A stretch of DNA of 64,000 nucleotides from Nostoc sp. TCL26-01 (GTDB taxonomy: Bacteria; Cyanobacteriota; Cyanobacteriia; Cyanobacteriales; Nostocaceae). Position 1 is the first letter of the stretch, and every line of letters begins with the position of its first letter. The DNA is taken from the NCBI RefSeq assembly GCF_013393945.1, contig NZ_CP040297.1, positions 1-64,000 on the forward strand, read 5' to 3'. Below the pieces are notes generated by a model. The model had not been told where the DNA came from. It worked only from the letters and a program-made list of their open reading frames with translations, and did no database searches. The position numbers and the translations under genes were made by a program. Positions 1 to 8,604 of the stretch are shown here, piece after piece.

Positions 1-1104
1 ATGGCTATTTTCCCTTTAAATACTCCTAAAAATTCCTTATTGACAAAAATTCCCCAAGTCCGCCGTCGCCAAGGTAAAGTGCGAGATGCTCATATCACTC
101 TGGCACATGGTAGTGGTGGTAAAGCCATGCGCGATTTAATCGATGATATTTTTGTGAGTAACTTTGATAATCCTATTTTGGCACAATTAGAAGACCAAGC
201 CAGCTTCAATTTATCGACTCTCATTCAACAAGGAGATAGACTAGCATTTACCACAGATTCCTATGTAGTAGATCCTCTATTTTTTCCTGGTAGTGATATA
301 GGTGAATTAGCTGTCAATGGAACTGTAAATGATTTAGCTGTGAGTGGTGCTAAACCTTTATATCTTACTTGTAGTGTCATTTTAGAAGAAGGATTACCAA
401 TAGAAACCCTCCGCCGTGTAGCTACCAGTATGAAAATTGCTGCACAAAAAGCAGGTGTGCAAATTGTGACTGGTGACACAAAAGTCGTTCATCGTGGTGC
501 TGCGGATAAACTGTTTATTAACACGGCTGGTGTAGGTGTTATTCCCGCAGGCATCAATATTTCTGCTCATAATATACAACCAGGAGATGCCATAATTATT
601 AATGGCGAATTAGGTAATCATGGGGCAGCGATTTTAATTGCTCGTGGAGAATTAGCCCTAGAAACTAATATAGAAAGTGACTGTCAACCGTTACATGAGT
701 TAGTAGCAAATATCCTGCAAGTATGCCCTGAAGTTCATGCTATGCGGGATGCCACAAGAGGTGGTTTAGCTACAGTTTTAAATGAATTTGCCACTAGTTC
801 TGATGTAGGGATACGCCTCTATGAAGAATCTATTCCTGTGCGAGAGGAAGTCAAGGGAATTTGTGAAATTTTAGGCTTAGATCCCCTATATTTAGCCAAT
901 GAAGGCAAATTAGTAGTAGTGGTGAAGAATGAACAGGTAGATACAGTTTTATCCGTAATGCAATCTCACCCAGCAGGTAAAGATGCGTGTATGATTGGTG
1001 AGGTTATTGCTACACCACCTGGGATAGTTTTACTAAAAACTACTTTTGGTACAGAACGGATTGTTGATATGTTGGTGGGCGATCAATTGCCACGAATCTG
1101 TTGA
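1..1104 (+). CDS. hypE: Hydrogenase expression/formation protein HypE
   Basis: HypE works with HypF in the cytoplasm to make the cyanide ligands of the [NiFe] hydrogenase active site. HypF carbamoylates its C-terminal cysteine, and HypE dehydrates the product with ATP. Visible features are the N-terminal LAHGSGGKAMRDL segment, FTTDSYVVDPLFFPG and NGTVNDLAVSGAKP of the PurM-like fold, DATRGGLATVLNEFA, and the diagnostic C-terminus PRIC with the modified cysteine last. At 367 residues it is a little longer than the usual 330-350, because about 30 residues precede the conserved core. The reading frame begins at base 1, so an earlier start outside the window is possible. It lies directly upstream of hypA and hypB. 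Confidence 0.95.
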   Translation: MAIFPLNTPKNSLLTKIPQVRRRQGKVRDAHITLAHGSGGKAMRDLIDDIFVSNFDNPILAQLEDQASFNLSTLIQQGDRLAFTTDSYVVDPLFFPGSDIGELAVNGTVNDLAVSGAKPLYLTCSVILEEGLPIETLRRVATSMKIAAQKAGVQIVTGDTKVVHRGAADKLFINTAGVGVIPAGINISAHNIQPGDAIIINGELGNHGAAILIARGELALETNIESDCQPLHELVANILQVCPEVHAMRDATRGGLATVLNEFATSSDVGIRLYEESIPVREEVKGICEILGLDPLYLANEGKLVVVVKNEQVDTVLSVMQSHPAGKDACMIGEVIATPPGIVLLKTTFGTERIVDMLVGDQLPRIC

Positions 1105-1122
1105 TAATAGGTGGATTTGTTG

Positions 1123-1464
1123 ATGCACGAACTAGGAATTACGCAAAATATTGTAGCCATTGTCAATGAATATGCCAAAGGCGCAAAAGTCAACCGAATT
1201 GTCGTAGAAATTGGACAACTATCGGCAATTATGCCTGATGCAGTGCAATTTTGTTTTGATATTTGTACCCAAGGTACAGTTTTGGCAGGAGCCACATTAG
1301 AAATTATTGCCATTCCTGGTTTAGCGCAATGTCGTCAATGTGGGGCAAAAATTGCTTTAGACAAACCATTTGGTATTTGTGATTGTGGTAGCGTGCATCT
1401 AGATTTAATTACCGGGGAAGAACTAAAAATTAAAGAGATAGAAATTGAGGAAATATGTGTGTAA
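1123..1464 (+). CDS. hypA: Hydrogenase nickel incorporation protein HypA
   Basis: HypA is the small nickel-binding and zinc-binding chaperone that passes nickel to the hydrogenase large subunit with HypB. The start at the ATG of MHELGITQ is chosen because His2 after the initiator is the family's nickel ligand. An in-frame GTG 12 bases upstream is less likely. The zinc site is visible as CRQCG and CDCG, separated by about 14 residues. The 113-residue length matches the family. It starts 18 bases after hypE and overlaps the start of hypB by 10 bases, so the three genes are probably cotranscribed. Confidence 0.95.
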   Translation: MHELGITQNIVAIVNEYAKGAKVNRIVVEIGQLSAIMPDAVQFCFDICTQGTVLAGATLEIIAIPGLAQCRQCGAKIALDKPFGICDCGSVHLDLITGEELKIKEIEIEEICV

Positions 1465-2285
1465 CCTGCGGTTGTTCTGATGATGCTCAAACCATAATTA
1501 CTAATCTAGAAACAGGTGATATGGCACAAAACCACAATCATCATACCCACACTTTACCTGATGGTACTGTCATCACTCATGCTCATGGTCACGCTCATCA
1601 CCAGGACGTGTCCCAAATTCATGCAAAAATTCACAATACAACTATATCTCTAGAACAAGATATTTTAGCTAAAAATAATCTTTTGGCAGCCCAAAATCGG
1701 GGATGGTTTAAAGGTAGAAATATTCTCGCTGTAAACTTAATGAGTTCTCCTGGGGCAGGGAAAACAACTCTATTAACTCGCACTATTAATGACCTAAAAC
1801 AACAACTATCTATTAGTGTTATTGAAGGCGATCAAGAAACAATGAATGATGCACAAAAAATTCGAGAAACAGGCTGTGCAGTTGTCCAAATCAACACGGG
1901 TACAGGCTGTCATTTAGATGCGTCAATGATAGAAAAAGGTTTACAACAACTCAACCCGCCATTAAATTCAGTGGTGATGATTGAGAATGTAGGAAATTTA
2001 GTTTGTCCAGCTTTATTTGATTTAGGAGAACAGGCAAAGGTAGTAATTCTCTCAGTTACAGAGGGTGAAGATAAGCCAATTAAATACCCTCATATGTTTC
2101 GTAATACTGAGATTATGATTCTCACAAAAATTGATTTATTGCCTTATCTCCAGTTTGATGTAGATCGTTGTATTGCATATGCTCAACAGGTAAATCCTCA
2201 TATACAAATTTTTCAAGTGTCAGCAACTACAGGTACTGGTTTAGATAATTGGTATAAGTGGTTAACTGAAAAAAATAACCTTTAA
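1455..2285 (+). CDS. hypB: Hydrogenase nickel incorporation GTPase HypB
   Basis: HypB is a SIMIBI-class GTPase that drives nickel delivery in hydrogenase maturation. The N-terminus carries the high-affinity metal motif CVTCGC, followed by a His-rich stretch (about residues 24-52, with NHHTHT and HAHGHAHH) that can store nickel. The P-loop is SSPGAGKTT near residue 97, and the guanine-specificity motif is TKID. The 276-residue length is normal. Its stop overlaps by four bases with the stop of a convergent TPR gene. No hydrogenase structural genes are in the window. Confidence 0.95.
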   Translation: MCVTCGCSDDAQTIITNLETGDMAQNHNHHTHTLPDGTVITHAHGHAHHQDVSQIHAKIHNTTISLEQDILAKNNLLAAQNRGWFKGRNILAVNLMSSPGAGKTTLLTRTINDLKQQLSISVIEGDQETMNDAQKIRETGCAVVQINTGTGCHLDASMIEKGLQQLNPPLNSVVMIENVGNLVCPALFDLGEQAKVVILSVTEGEDKPIKYPHMFRNTEIMILTKIDLLPYLQFDVDRCIAYAQQVNPHIQIFQVSATTGTGLDNWYKWLTEKNNL

Positions 2286-3025
2286 AAAAATTCGTCCAGC
2301 ATATCCCAAGTAGAAGTTTGAGACATCAATTCATCTAACCAACTTTCTATTTGTAAGCGCAAACGATCGCCTGCAACATCCTTAGTGCTACTCAAAACAG
2401 GTAGTTGAGCTAAAGCACGACGATAGTCAGCGATCGCACAATTCCAATCACCCCAAAGATGGTAAGTTCTGCCACGTCCAGCCCAGATATGAGCTTCTAA
2501 CTGACCAAACAGTAGTGTAATATCAAAATTGTCAATTGCTTGCTCATATTTGCCCAAATCGCGCAAAGTGATCCCGCGATTAATCCATGCTCGCACATGA
2601 CGAGGATTTAAATCGATCGCCCGATCATAATCTGCTAGTGCTGTTGATAGTTCTCCACGCGCGGCATAATAATTAGCACGATTGTTGTAAGCACTGGGCA
2701 AACAAGGATTTAATTCCAAAGCTGTATTGTAATCTTGTAGTGCTTGTTGTGCCTGTCCACTTTGGAAATAAATTAGTCCCCGGTTATTGTAATCAACCGC
2801 ATTATGTGGATCACGGTTAATCAATTGGTTCAGTAAAGCGATCGCTTCCGGATAATTGCCCTGTTGTGCTAACCTCAAAGCTCTAGAACGCAGGTAACTA
2901 TCATCTAAAGCTGAATCTCTATCATGATTAGCTGTATGTGCTTGAGGATTAAATGTAGTTTTGGCTACAAATTGGTAACTGTTGTTTTGCTGGTCACCAA
3001 AAGCTAAAAATGATTGACTGTTCAT
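2282..3025 (-). CDS. TPR-repeat protein
   Basis: A 247-residue protein built mostly of tetratricopeptide repeats, seen as at least four 34-residue units with patterns such as NNRGLIYFQSGQAQQALQDY, NNRANYYAARGELSTALADY and INRGITLRDLGKYEQAIDNF. There is no signal peptide and no membrane segment, so a cytoplasmic protein-protein scaffold is likely. The C-terminus (SWLDELMSQTSTWDMLDEFF) is acidic and aromatic. Partners are unknown. It runs convergently into hypB, so there is no reason to tie it to hydrogenase maturation. Confidence 0.85.
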   Translation of the reverse strand: MNSQSFLAFGDQQNNSYQFVAKTTFNPQAHTANHDRDSALDDSYLRSRALRLAQQGNYPEAIALLNQLINRDPHNAVDYNNRGLIYFQSGQAQQALQDYNTALELNPCLPSAYNNRANYYAARGELSTALADYDRAIDLNPRHVRAWINRGITLRDLGKYEQAIDNFDITLLFGQLEAHIWAGRGRTYHLWGDWNCAIADYRRALAQLPVLSSTKDVAGDRLRLQIESWLDELMSQTSTWDMLDEFF

Positions 3026-3240
3026 CTGTTCCTACCCTAGCTGCTTCATCTCAAAATCAAATTAGAGTTTTTGCTGTAGTTTGTTAAAGATTTATTTCCA
3101 TCCCAGCAAACCTGATACAGAAAATTTACGCTCCAATCTACTAATACATACGTGACTCTTGAGGTAAATTCCTGAAACAAAAAATTATTAATCTCTAAGA
3201 CGATTCCAGTAGTCAGAGAAACAAATTGGTAAAATGCCAC

Positions 3241-3365
3241 AAGGAAGTAGGGGAGATGAGGAGATGGGGGGATGAGGGGAAAGAACCTATATAAGTATTT
3301 TCTCCTTGTCCCCTTGTCCCCTTGTCCCCTTGTTCCCAATCCCCAATCCCCAATCCCCAACCCTT
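3241..3365. repeat. Low-complexity tandem repeats around a 28-bp core
   Basis: A G-rich left arm (units like GGGGAGATGAGGAGATGG) leads into a 28-base core at 3280-3307 that starts AAAGAACCTATATAAG. A C-rich right arm follows, made of repeated CCCTTGT and CCCCAAT units. A nearly identical core with similar arms lies at 8126-8153. The arms are loosely complementary, so a long imperfect hairpin is possible. Confidence 0.8.
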
Positions 3366-3827
3366 ATGACAACAATTTCCCAACAAAACACTGCCGACTT
3401 AAGTGCTGATGATTACGTCGTCGTTGGTTTAGCTACGTGCTTTATTAAAGAAGATGGCGAAGTGCATCAGATAGATGTGATTGAACCGATTCCTTCAGCA
3501 GCCTTAGAAGCAATTTTCAAAGGTATTCCCACCTCCTATAAATTGGCTTATGCCACCAATATAGGCGCAGTAGTCAACGGTGATGAGCCAATCTTACCAG
3601 CAGGTTTCCCCGACTCAGCCCAGTTTGGCGATGAATTTGTCTTACGGGTGTTGTCATCTGCTCGTACTTACAAGCGTCGTGAAAGTTCTCAAGCTCTCAT
3701 TCCTCTGGGTACAACCTACACAGATTTTCAATACTCCCTTGAACGGAAGCGGGTGTTGAACGCTAGTAGAGTCGTTACCAAAGACGATAACGTCAAACAA
3801 CATTCTCACACTCATAAAGTGCTTTAA
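3366..3827 (+). CDS. Conserved cyanobacterial protein of unknown function
   Basis: A 153-residue protein that I cannot assign to a named family. I place the start at the ATG of MTTISQQN, immediately after the repeat tract. An in-frame upstream extension would only translate the CCCTTGT and CCCCAAT repeats. The central region (VVGLATCFIKEDGEVHQIDV, then PIPSAALEAIFKGIPTSYKL) looks like a folded, non-membrane domain. The C-terminus is basic and His-rich (KQHSHTHKVL). The GST gene begins 12 bases after its stop, so the two are probably cotranscribed. Confidence 0.8.
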   Translation: MTTISQQNTADLSADDYVVVGLATCFIKEDGEVHQIDVIEPIPSAALEAIFKGIPTSYKLAYATNIGAVVNGDEPILPAGFPDSAQFGDEFVLRVLSSARTYKRRESSQALIPLGTTYTDFQYSLERKRVLNASRVVTKDDNVKQHSHTHKVL

Positions 3828-3839
3828 ATATAATCAATC

Positions 3840-4397
3840 ATGCTGAAACTGTATGGAGGCGCTCGTAGTCGCGCTACAATCCCTAGATGGTATTTGGAAG
3901 AACTAGGAGTTCCCTACGAATTTGTCTTGCTAGATATGCAAGCAGGCGAACACCGTCAACCAGAATACTTGCAAATTAACCCCTTTGGTAAAGTGCCGGC
4001 AATTGTTGATGGAGATTTCCAGCTTTGGGAATCAGGAGCCATTTTGCTGTATCTGACCGATAAGTATGGCAAATCTCCACTTTCACCAGCAGAACGTGGC
4101 ATACTCTCCCAGTGGATATTATTTGCCAATGCCACCCTTGGCCCTGGTATTTTTGTAGAAGCAAGTCGAGAACGGGAACTACCCCGGCTGTTAACTCCAC
4201 TCAATGAAATGTTTCAGCAGCAACCTTTTGTACTCGGCAATGAATTTAGCGTTGCTGATGTCGCGGTAGGCTCAATATTGGCTTACATTCCCATCATGTT
4301 AAAGCTGGACTTGAGTAATTATCCCGCAGTCGTCAACTACATCCAGCAAATTAACGAACGTCCAGCATATCAAAAAGCGATCGCCGGACGATCTTGA
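3840..4397 (+). CDS. Glutathione S-transferase family protein
   Basis: A 185-residue cytosolic GST. The N-terminal thioredoxin-like domain (residues 1-76) shows LYGGARSRATIPRWYLEELG, NPFGKVPAIVDGD with the cis-proline of the glutathione site, and WESGAILLYLTDKYG with the conserved Glu-Ser. The all-helical C-terminal domain includes FSVADVAVGSILAYI. It probably conjugates or reduces electrophiles with glutathione, but the substrate cannot be read from sequence. It is cotranscribed with the unknown gene 12 bases upstream and is followed by a 29-base palindromic repeat. Confidence 0.9.
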   Translation: MLKLYGGARSRATIPRWYLEELGVPYEFVLLDMQAGEHRQPEYLQINPFGKVPAIVDGDFQLWESGAILLYLTDKYGKSPLSPAERGILSQWILFANATLGPGIFVEASRERELPRLLTPLNEMFQQQPFVLGNEFSVADVAVGSILAYIPIMLKLDLSNYPAVVNYIQQINERPAYQKAIAGRS

Positions 4398-4434
4398 TCA
4401 GGATACCTCCAAAAATGATTGTAGAGACGATGCA

Positions 4435-4463
4435 GTAGAGACGTTGCAGTGCAACGTCTCTAC
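4435..4463. repeat. 29-bp perfect palindrome (GTAGAGACGTTGCA core)
   Basis: GTAGAGACGTTGCA, a central G, and its exact reverse complement. It lies between the GST and YajQ genes. A second copy with the same centre and similar right flank (ACAAG..TTTC.GGCAAC) is at 36055-36083. Related palindromes sit inside 93-bp elements at 14784 and 21411. Confidence 0.9.
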
Positions 4464-4478
4464 AAGAATTTCCGGCAA

Positions 4479-4970
4479 CTAACGATAATTGGTGAATTGC
4501 AAAGCCACGGGATAATCTTCTTGCTTGAGGCGTTGGATGACAACTTGCAAATCATCCTTTGATTTAGCCGTGACTCGCACAGCATCACCTTGAATGGCGG
4601 CTTGAACTTTTTTAAATTCATCCCGAATCAATTTAGATATTTGCTTGGCAATATCTTGATTAATGCCTTTTTTCAGAGTAATTTCTTGACGGACACGATT
4701 ACCACTAGCTGATTCTACTTTGCCAAAATCAAAGATTTTTTGAGAGAGATTACGCTTGGCAGCTTTTTCGCGGAGAATGTTGTGAACGGAATCTAAGGTA
4801 AACTCACTATCAGTTCCAACAGTAATTTTTTCCTCACTCAACTCAACAGTAGTTTGAGTGTCTTTGAGATCGTAACGACTTTTCAGTTCTCGCACGACTT
4901 GATCGACGGCGTTAACTAATTCTTGTCGATCAAAGTCGCTGACAATATCAAAGGAATAAGTAGAAGCCAT
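4479..4970 (-). CDS. YajQ family nucleotide-binding protein (DUF520)
   Basis: A 163-residue member of the YajQ/DUF520 family of two-ferredoxin-fold nucleotide binders. Xanthomonas and Pseudomonas members bind cyclic di-GMP. Visible are the N-terminal [20 protein letters not shown], then [24 protein letters not shown], the [20 protein letters not shown] core, and the C-terminal [10 protein letters not shown]. Length and both ends match the family. Whether the cyanobacterial protein binds cyclic di-GMP is an inference from the family. The MAPEG gene lies 9 bases upstream on the same strand. Confidence 0.92.
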   Translation of the reverse strand: MASTYSFDIVSDFDRQELVNAVDQVVRELKSRYDLKDTQTTVELSEEKITVGTDSEFTLDSVHNILREKAAKRNLSQKIFDFGKVESASGNRVRQEITLKKGINQDIAKQISKLIRDEFKKVQAAIQGDAVRVTAKSKDDLQVVIQRLKQEDYPVALQFTNYR

Positions 4971-4979
4971 AAATAATAT

Positions 4980-5375
4980 CTAGTTACTAGCTTGCATGAT
5001 GCTCAGAACAACGAGAGTCGTAGAGCTAAGAGTGCCGATCGCGTACATGAGCGATCGCAAAAACGGTATATTCAAAATATAGAAGACCGAGTATAGCAGA
5101 CGCACTACTATAAAGGCGATCGTTGCCCACACTGCTATTTGAGAATTCACCCCAGTGACATAAGCCATAAGTGCAGCTGCGGCAAAAATCATAAACGCCT
5201 CAAAGGAATTTTGATGCGCCCAAGTCGCTCTTTGCCCATAAGGCGGCAATTTCTCAAACATAGCCCGTGGAGCATAAATATCATATCCCACACGCACACG
5301 CGCATAAGCCACCACTAAAAATGGCACATAAATCAGCACCGCAGCTGCGGCAATTGCATATAAAAAAATAATCAT
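4980..5375 (-). CDS. MAPEG family membrane protein
   Basis: A 131-residue integral membrane protein with about four hydrophobic helices. It shows the MAPEG family layout: an N-terminal helix, a basic loop (YARVRVGYD), the RATWAHQNSFEAFMIFAAAA segment, and RLLYSVFYILNIPFLRS. MAPEG proteins are glutathione-dependent membrane enzymes in eukaryotes, but the bacterial substrates are mostly unknown. It is encoded just upstream of yajQ on the same strand, with 9 bases between them. Confidence 0.85.
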   Translation of the reverse strand: MIIFLYAIAAAAVLIYVPFLVVAYARVRVGYDIYAPRAMFEKLPPYGQRATWAHQNSFEAFMIFAAAALMAYVTGVNSQIAVWATIAFIVVRLLYSVFYILNIPFLRSLMYAIGTLSSTTLVVLSIMQASN

Positions 5376-5446
5376 GTTTTCTAGTCATTAGTCAGTAGTC
5401 ATTAGTCAACAGTCCATAGTCGAGATTTTTGACTATTGACTGCCGA

Positions 5447-5950
5447 CTAATCGAAGTAGAAAAGTGTTACCACCTTTCTCTGTTCTTCCGCGTCTCCACA
5501 GGTTTGGAGCAGAGTACGGCTATCATGAAATGCAAAGCAGATGAGCTGCTGGCATCGGGAAATAATTTCCTTATTGCACAAATAACTAGCTTCAGCGAGA
5601 GACAAGTTATCATTACTAGGATTTTCGACTAGGTGCATGACTTGCTCTAGTTGCTGGCGCGATTCATGTGGCTGACGTTCCAAACTTTGCGGTAAAATTA
5701 CCGTCAACAAATTGGGATCAGCCCGCATCGCTCCCTTAATGGCAGCTGAATTAGTACCCGTAGCACCAGAAGTAATGACTCGATTCCCTGACAAAACCAG
5801 AGCGTAAGTCATCATTTCAATCAGATTCTGATGCGTAATTGGCACGTGACGAGAACCGAGCAAAGCGATTCGTTTAGAACCTGTTTGCTGGATTGTCGCC
5901 AGTTCTTGCGCTAACGTATCGAGGTTGATGAGGTCTATTGACTGGCTCAA
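5447..5950 (-). CDS. SLOG/DprA-like Rossmann-fold protein
   Basis: A 167-residue protein with a nucleotide-binding Rossmann fold of the DprA/LOG (SLOG) kind. Visible are IALLGSRHVPITHQN, then VITSGATGTNSAAIKGA (the glycine-rich phosphate loop), LLTVILPQSLERQP, and the C-terminal CFAFHDSRTLLQTC. Cyanobacterial homologues are often labelled DNA recombination-mediator protein A, but the protein is much shorter than DprA and lacks its flanking domains. A role in transformation is therefore not shown. It could equally bind a nucleotide-derived signal. Confidence 0.75.
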   Translation of the reverse strand: MSQSIDLINLDTLAQELATIQQTGSKRIALLGSRHVPITHQNLIEMMTYALVLSGNRVITSGATGTNSAAIKGAMRADPNLLTVILPQSLERQPHESRQQLEQVMHLVENPSNDNLSLAEASYLCNKEIISRCQQLICFAFHDSRTLLQTCGDAEEQRKVVTLFYFD

Positions 5951-6029
5951 AGACGGAGGTAATCAGATTAAACAACCCAGCTATTCTACCAAACAGCGTG
6001 TAAGTACGAAGCGAACTTAGGTCACATAC

Positions 6030-6108
6030 CAGATAAATTTTTTGAGAGAGGAGGGAATAGGGGAATAGGCAATAGGCAAATAGGCAATAGGCAATAGGGG
6101 AAGAATTT
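6030..6108. repeat. Short tandem repeat AATAGGC/AATAGGG
   Basis: About ten imperfect 7-8 base units of the AATAGGC type in the gap downstream of the phosphotransacetylase-like gene. This is a typical Nostocales short tandem repeat. No gene is visible. Confidence 0.75.
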
Positions 6109-6116
6109 ATGCTTTG

Positions 6117-7214
6117 CTAGGTAGTTATGGCCTTTGCTGGAGTCAAACCAAGCTTAGAGAGCAAGCGATCGCCATCAAAATGCTCCCTCATTAACTGACG
6201 AATACACTCAACCTTAATTGGCTCGTGAACACGTACTTGTCCAAAAGTCCGATCAACAATTTCCACAGTCGTCAAAGTATCCAAATCAACAGAGAGAATC
6301 GGGATCTCTAATTCTTCAGCCCGGCTGAGAATAAACTGCGGTGGTGGTAATTGTCCAGTCAGGATGAGACATTGAGTAGAAGTTTCTAAAGCTGCTTGCT
6401 GAATCTCCACCCGATCGCCTCCTGTCACCACTGCCATATTCCGGCGTTTGCGGAAATATTTCACAGCCGCATTGACATTCATCGCCCCAATAGCTAGACT
6501 CTCAACCATCAAATCCAAGCGATCGCTCCGACACAGCACCTCAGCATTTAACTGCTTCACCAGTTCGCCAACACTGACACTTTGCAACAAATCATTTTTC
6601 GGCAGCATAGCCAGAACAGCAATACCGCGCTGTTCCAAATATGGGCGCAAGAAATTGTTAACTGTCTCTGTGTGTGCAGATGGGATATCGTTGATCACAA
6701 CACCAATTAAGCGATCGCCCAAACGCTCTTGAGCCGACAACAAAGACTCAACCGACAACAGAGATTTATAACGACTTACCAACAATACAGCAGCATCTAA
6801 AACTTCTGCCACCTGTAGCAAAGACAAATCAAACAAATGTCCTTCAGCCAAATCACCAGGGCCTTCCAGCAACACCAAATCCCCACGAGGAACCTGTAAA
6901 TATTGCTGTACCAAAGATTGACGATAATCAGTTTTGTCTTCACCAAGCAGGCGTTTTTGGACTCTAGCTTCATCTAAAGCCAGCATTGTAGGGGCAATGC
7001 GGTTTGCTGATAAGTTGAGACTATGAGTAATAAACTCAACATCTTCCTCAACCACAGTGCCATCAGAGGTACTCAAACTATTGCCTAATGGTTTGCCATA
7101 AGCAATATCTAATCCTTGTTGCTGTAGCTGATGAGATAAACCCAAAACCGTTGCCGACTTACCGCTATAAGTCTCAGTTGAGCCAATCAGCAAATGTTTA
7201 GCAGATTTTGGCAC
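6117..7214 (-). CDS. Phosphotransacetylase-like P-loop/DRTGG protein
   Basis: A 365-residue protein resembling the N-terminal half of long-form phosphate acetyltransferase. Residues 1-200 form a BioD/CobQ-like P-loop domain (IGSTETYSGKSATVLG, LLEGPGDLAEG, DAAVLLVSRYKS). A DRTGG-type domain follows (VKQLNAEVLC, VVTGGDRVEIQQAAL, CLILTGQLPPP). The catalytic phosphotransacetylase C-terminal domain is absent, so it cannot be assumed to make acetyl phosphate. A regulatory or sensing role is more likely. It has its own start 40 codons after no visible partner gene. Confidence 0.8.
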   Translation of the reverse strand: MPKSAKHLLIGSTETYSGKSATVLGLSHQLQQQGLDIAYGKPLGNSLSTSDGTVVEEDVEFITHSLNLSANRIAPTMLALDEARVQKRLLGEDKTDYRQSLVQQYLQVPRGDLVLLEGPGDLAEGHLFDLSLLQVAEVLDAAVLLVSRYKSLLSVESLLSAQERLGDRLIGVVINDIPSAHTETVNNFLRPYLEQRGIAVLAMLPKNDLLQSVSVGELVKQLNAEVLCRSDRLDLMVESLAIGAMNVNAAVKYFRKRRNMAVVTGGDRVEIQQAALETSTQCLILTGQLPPPQFILSRAEELEIPILSVDLDTLTTVEIVDRTFGQVRVHEPIKVECIRQLMREHFDGDRLLSKLGLTPAKAITT

Positions 7215-7605
7215 AAATGCACTCCTAATTTCAAAAGTAAGTAAAACCCAGCCAGGTGTTTACTAATTTTAGTTGGTTCCGGGAAAAACTTTGGGGATTC
7301 TCTCAAGGTAATTTTTCTCAATGTACTTTTTTGATGTAATGTAACTACTTGAAAAAATAAATATTTTTACTAGTAAAATCATAAATATTTACTAAATATC
7401 AGAGACTTTTCCTTTATTTATATAAAAATAGTTATTGAATGTTTAATTACCTAAACAATTTATCAAACATAACAAATTTTCCAGAACAGGTAATGGGTAA
7501 TCAGTAATCGGCAATCATTCATAGGTAAGAATTGTCGCTCAATTACCAATTGAAAACTACCAATAACCAATTACACCTCTTTACCCTCATATGCACAACC
7601 AACTT
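7215..7605. other. Gene-free interval
   Basis: A 391-base A+T-rich gap upstream of the phosphotransacetylase-like gene. The right half (about 7490-7575) holds GTAATGGGTAATCAGTAATCGG and complementary CAATTACC-type units that could fold back on themselves. A similar arrangement lies at 40375-40445. No coding sequence or RNA gene is recognised. Confidence 0.6.
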
Positions 7606-7980
7606 TTATTCATCTATACGCAAGAGCTTGCGGTAAAATGACTGAGAAAAATCAGTTAATTTATAACGTTTATGATTTTCCATTAATTCAATCAAAAAAC
7701 TAATAAATTCAAAACTTGCCATCATCACCTCATAACTAAAATCAGCATTGCCATCAAACTGCATTCGGCAACGGGTTAAGTCTGAAGGTAGAGTAGCAAC
7801 ATTCCAAGAGGCAACAAAGGGAACATTATCACCAGCCTCTATTTTACGTTGTCCTTCGAGAATACCTTTCTGGTAGAGACTGATAGCCAGAGGTAAAAAA
7901 TTGCGTTTAGTGCCTTGAACGTAAGGCAAGTAGACGCTAGCTTGTTGTGGAGTAGCAGGTTGTAGTTGCTCAATAGACAT
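7606..7980 (-). CDS. ebsA: Probable type IV pilus biogenesis protein EbsA
   Basis: A 124-residue soluble protein. The pattern VYLPYVQGTKRNFLPLAISL, then LEGQRKIEAGDNVPFVASWN and EFISFLIELMENHKR, resembles EbsA as I know it. In Synechococcus elongatus, EbsA forms a complex with Hfq and PilB and is needed for pilus assembly and biofilm self-suppression. The assignment is from recall of the family, with no alignment made. There is no membrane segment. The role would fit the hmp pilus-motility locus elsewhere in the window, although the two are about 15 kb apart. Confidence 0.55.
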   Translation of the reverse strand: MSIEQLQPATPQQASVYLPYVQGTKRNFLPLAISLYQKGILEGQRKIEAGDNVPFVASWNVATLPSDLTRCRMQFDGNADFSYEVMMASFEFISFLIELMENHKRYKLTDFSQSFYRKLLRIDE

Positions 7981-8604
7981 TTTTGAATATTCCTCAAGTT
8001 AATTGACAACTAGGGATATTAGTAACTTTCGATAGTATTCCCAAAAAATTTGAGTTATTTACAAGGGGACTGGGTAATGGGTAATGGGGACTGGGTAATG
8101 GGTAATGGGTAATGGGTAATGGGAGAAAGAACCTATACAAGTATTTTCTCCTTATCCCCTTATCCCCTTCCCTATCCCCTGTCACCTGTCACCTATCCCC
8201 TATCCCCTATCCCCTATCCCCTATCCCCTATCCCCTAATTTCTTCAGAATGATAGCAATAACACAAGTTACTGCTAAGAAATATTAAAATTTCAGTTAAA
8301 ATAATGCTGCATTAGCTTTTCTTGAAGCTGGGCGCAATAACAACTAGAATCCTCACCGTAAGGTGGTGAATACTGGTATTGCAGTTTCTACCAACAATGA
8401 ACTGTGGCAACTTTGCTACCACTACTTCCAATCTGAAGTTCTGTTTAGGGATGACTCATTTTGTAATGATTCATGAGGAGTAGTTTCTCATTTGATTGCT
8501 CAAATGGCTCAAAATTGGCGAATATAGCTGCCATAGTTTAGCGTTATCTGATTCCCAGCTTCTTTTGAGGTGTAGATAAATACGGTTTTTGAATCAAATA
8601 ACTT
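7981..8604. other. Gene-free interval with tandem repeats
   Basis: A 624-base gap between divergent genes. Bases 8070-8125 are GGGTAATG repeats. Bases 8126-8153 repeat the 28-base core also seen at 3280. Bases 8154-8236 are C-rich units (TATCCCC repeated about seven times). The remaining 370 bases before mgdA hold its presumed promoter, but I recognise no specific site. Confidence 0.75.
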
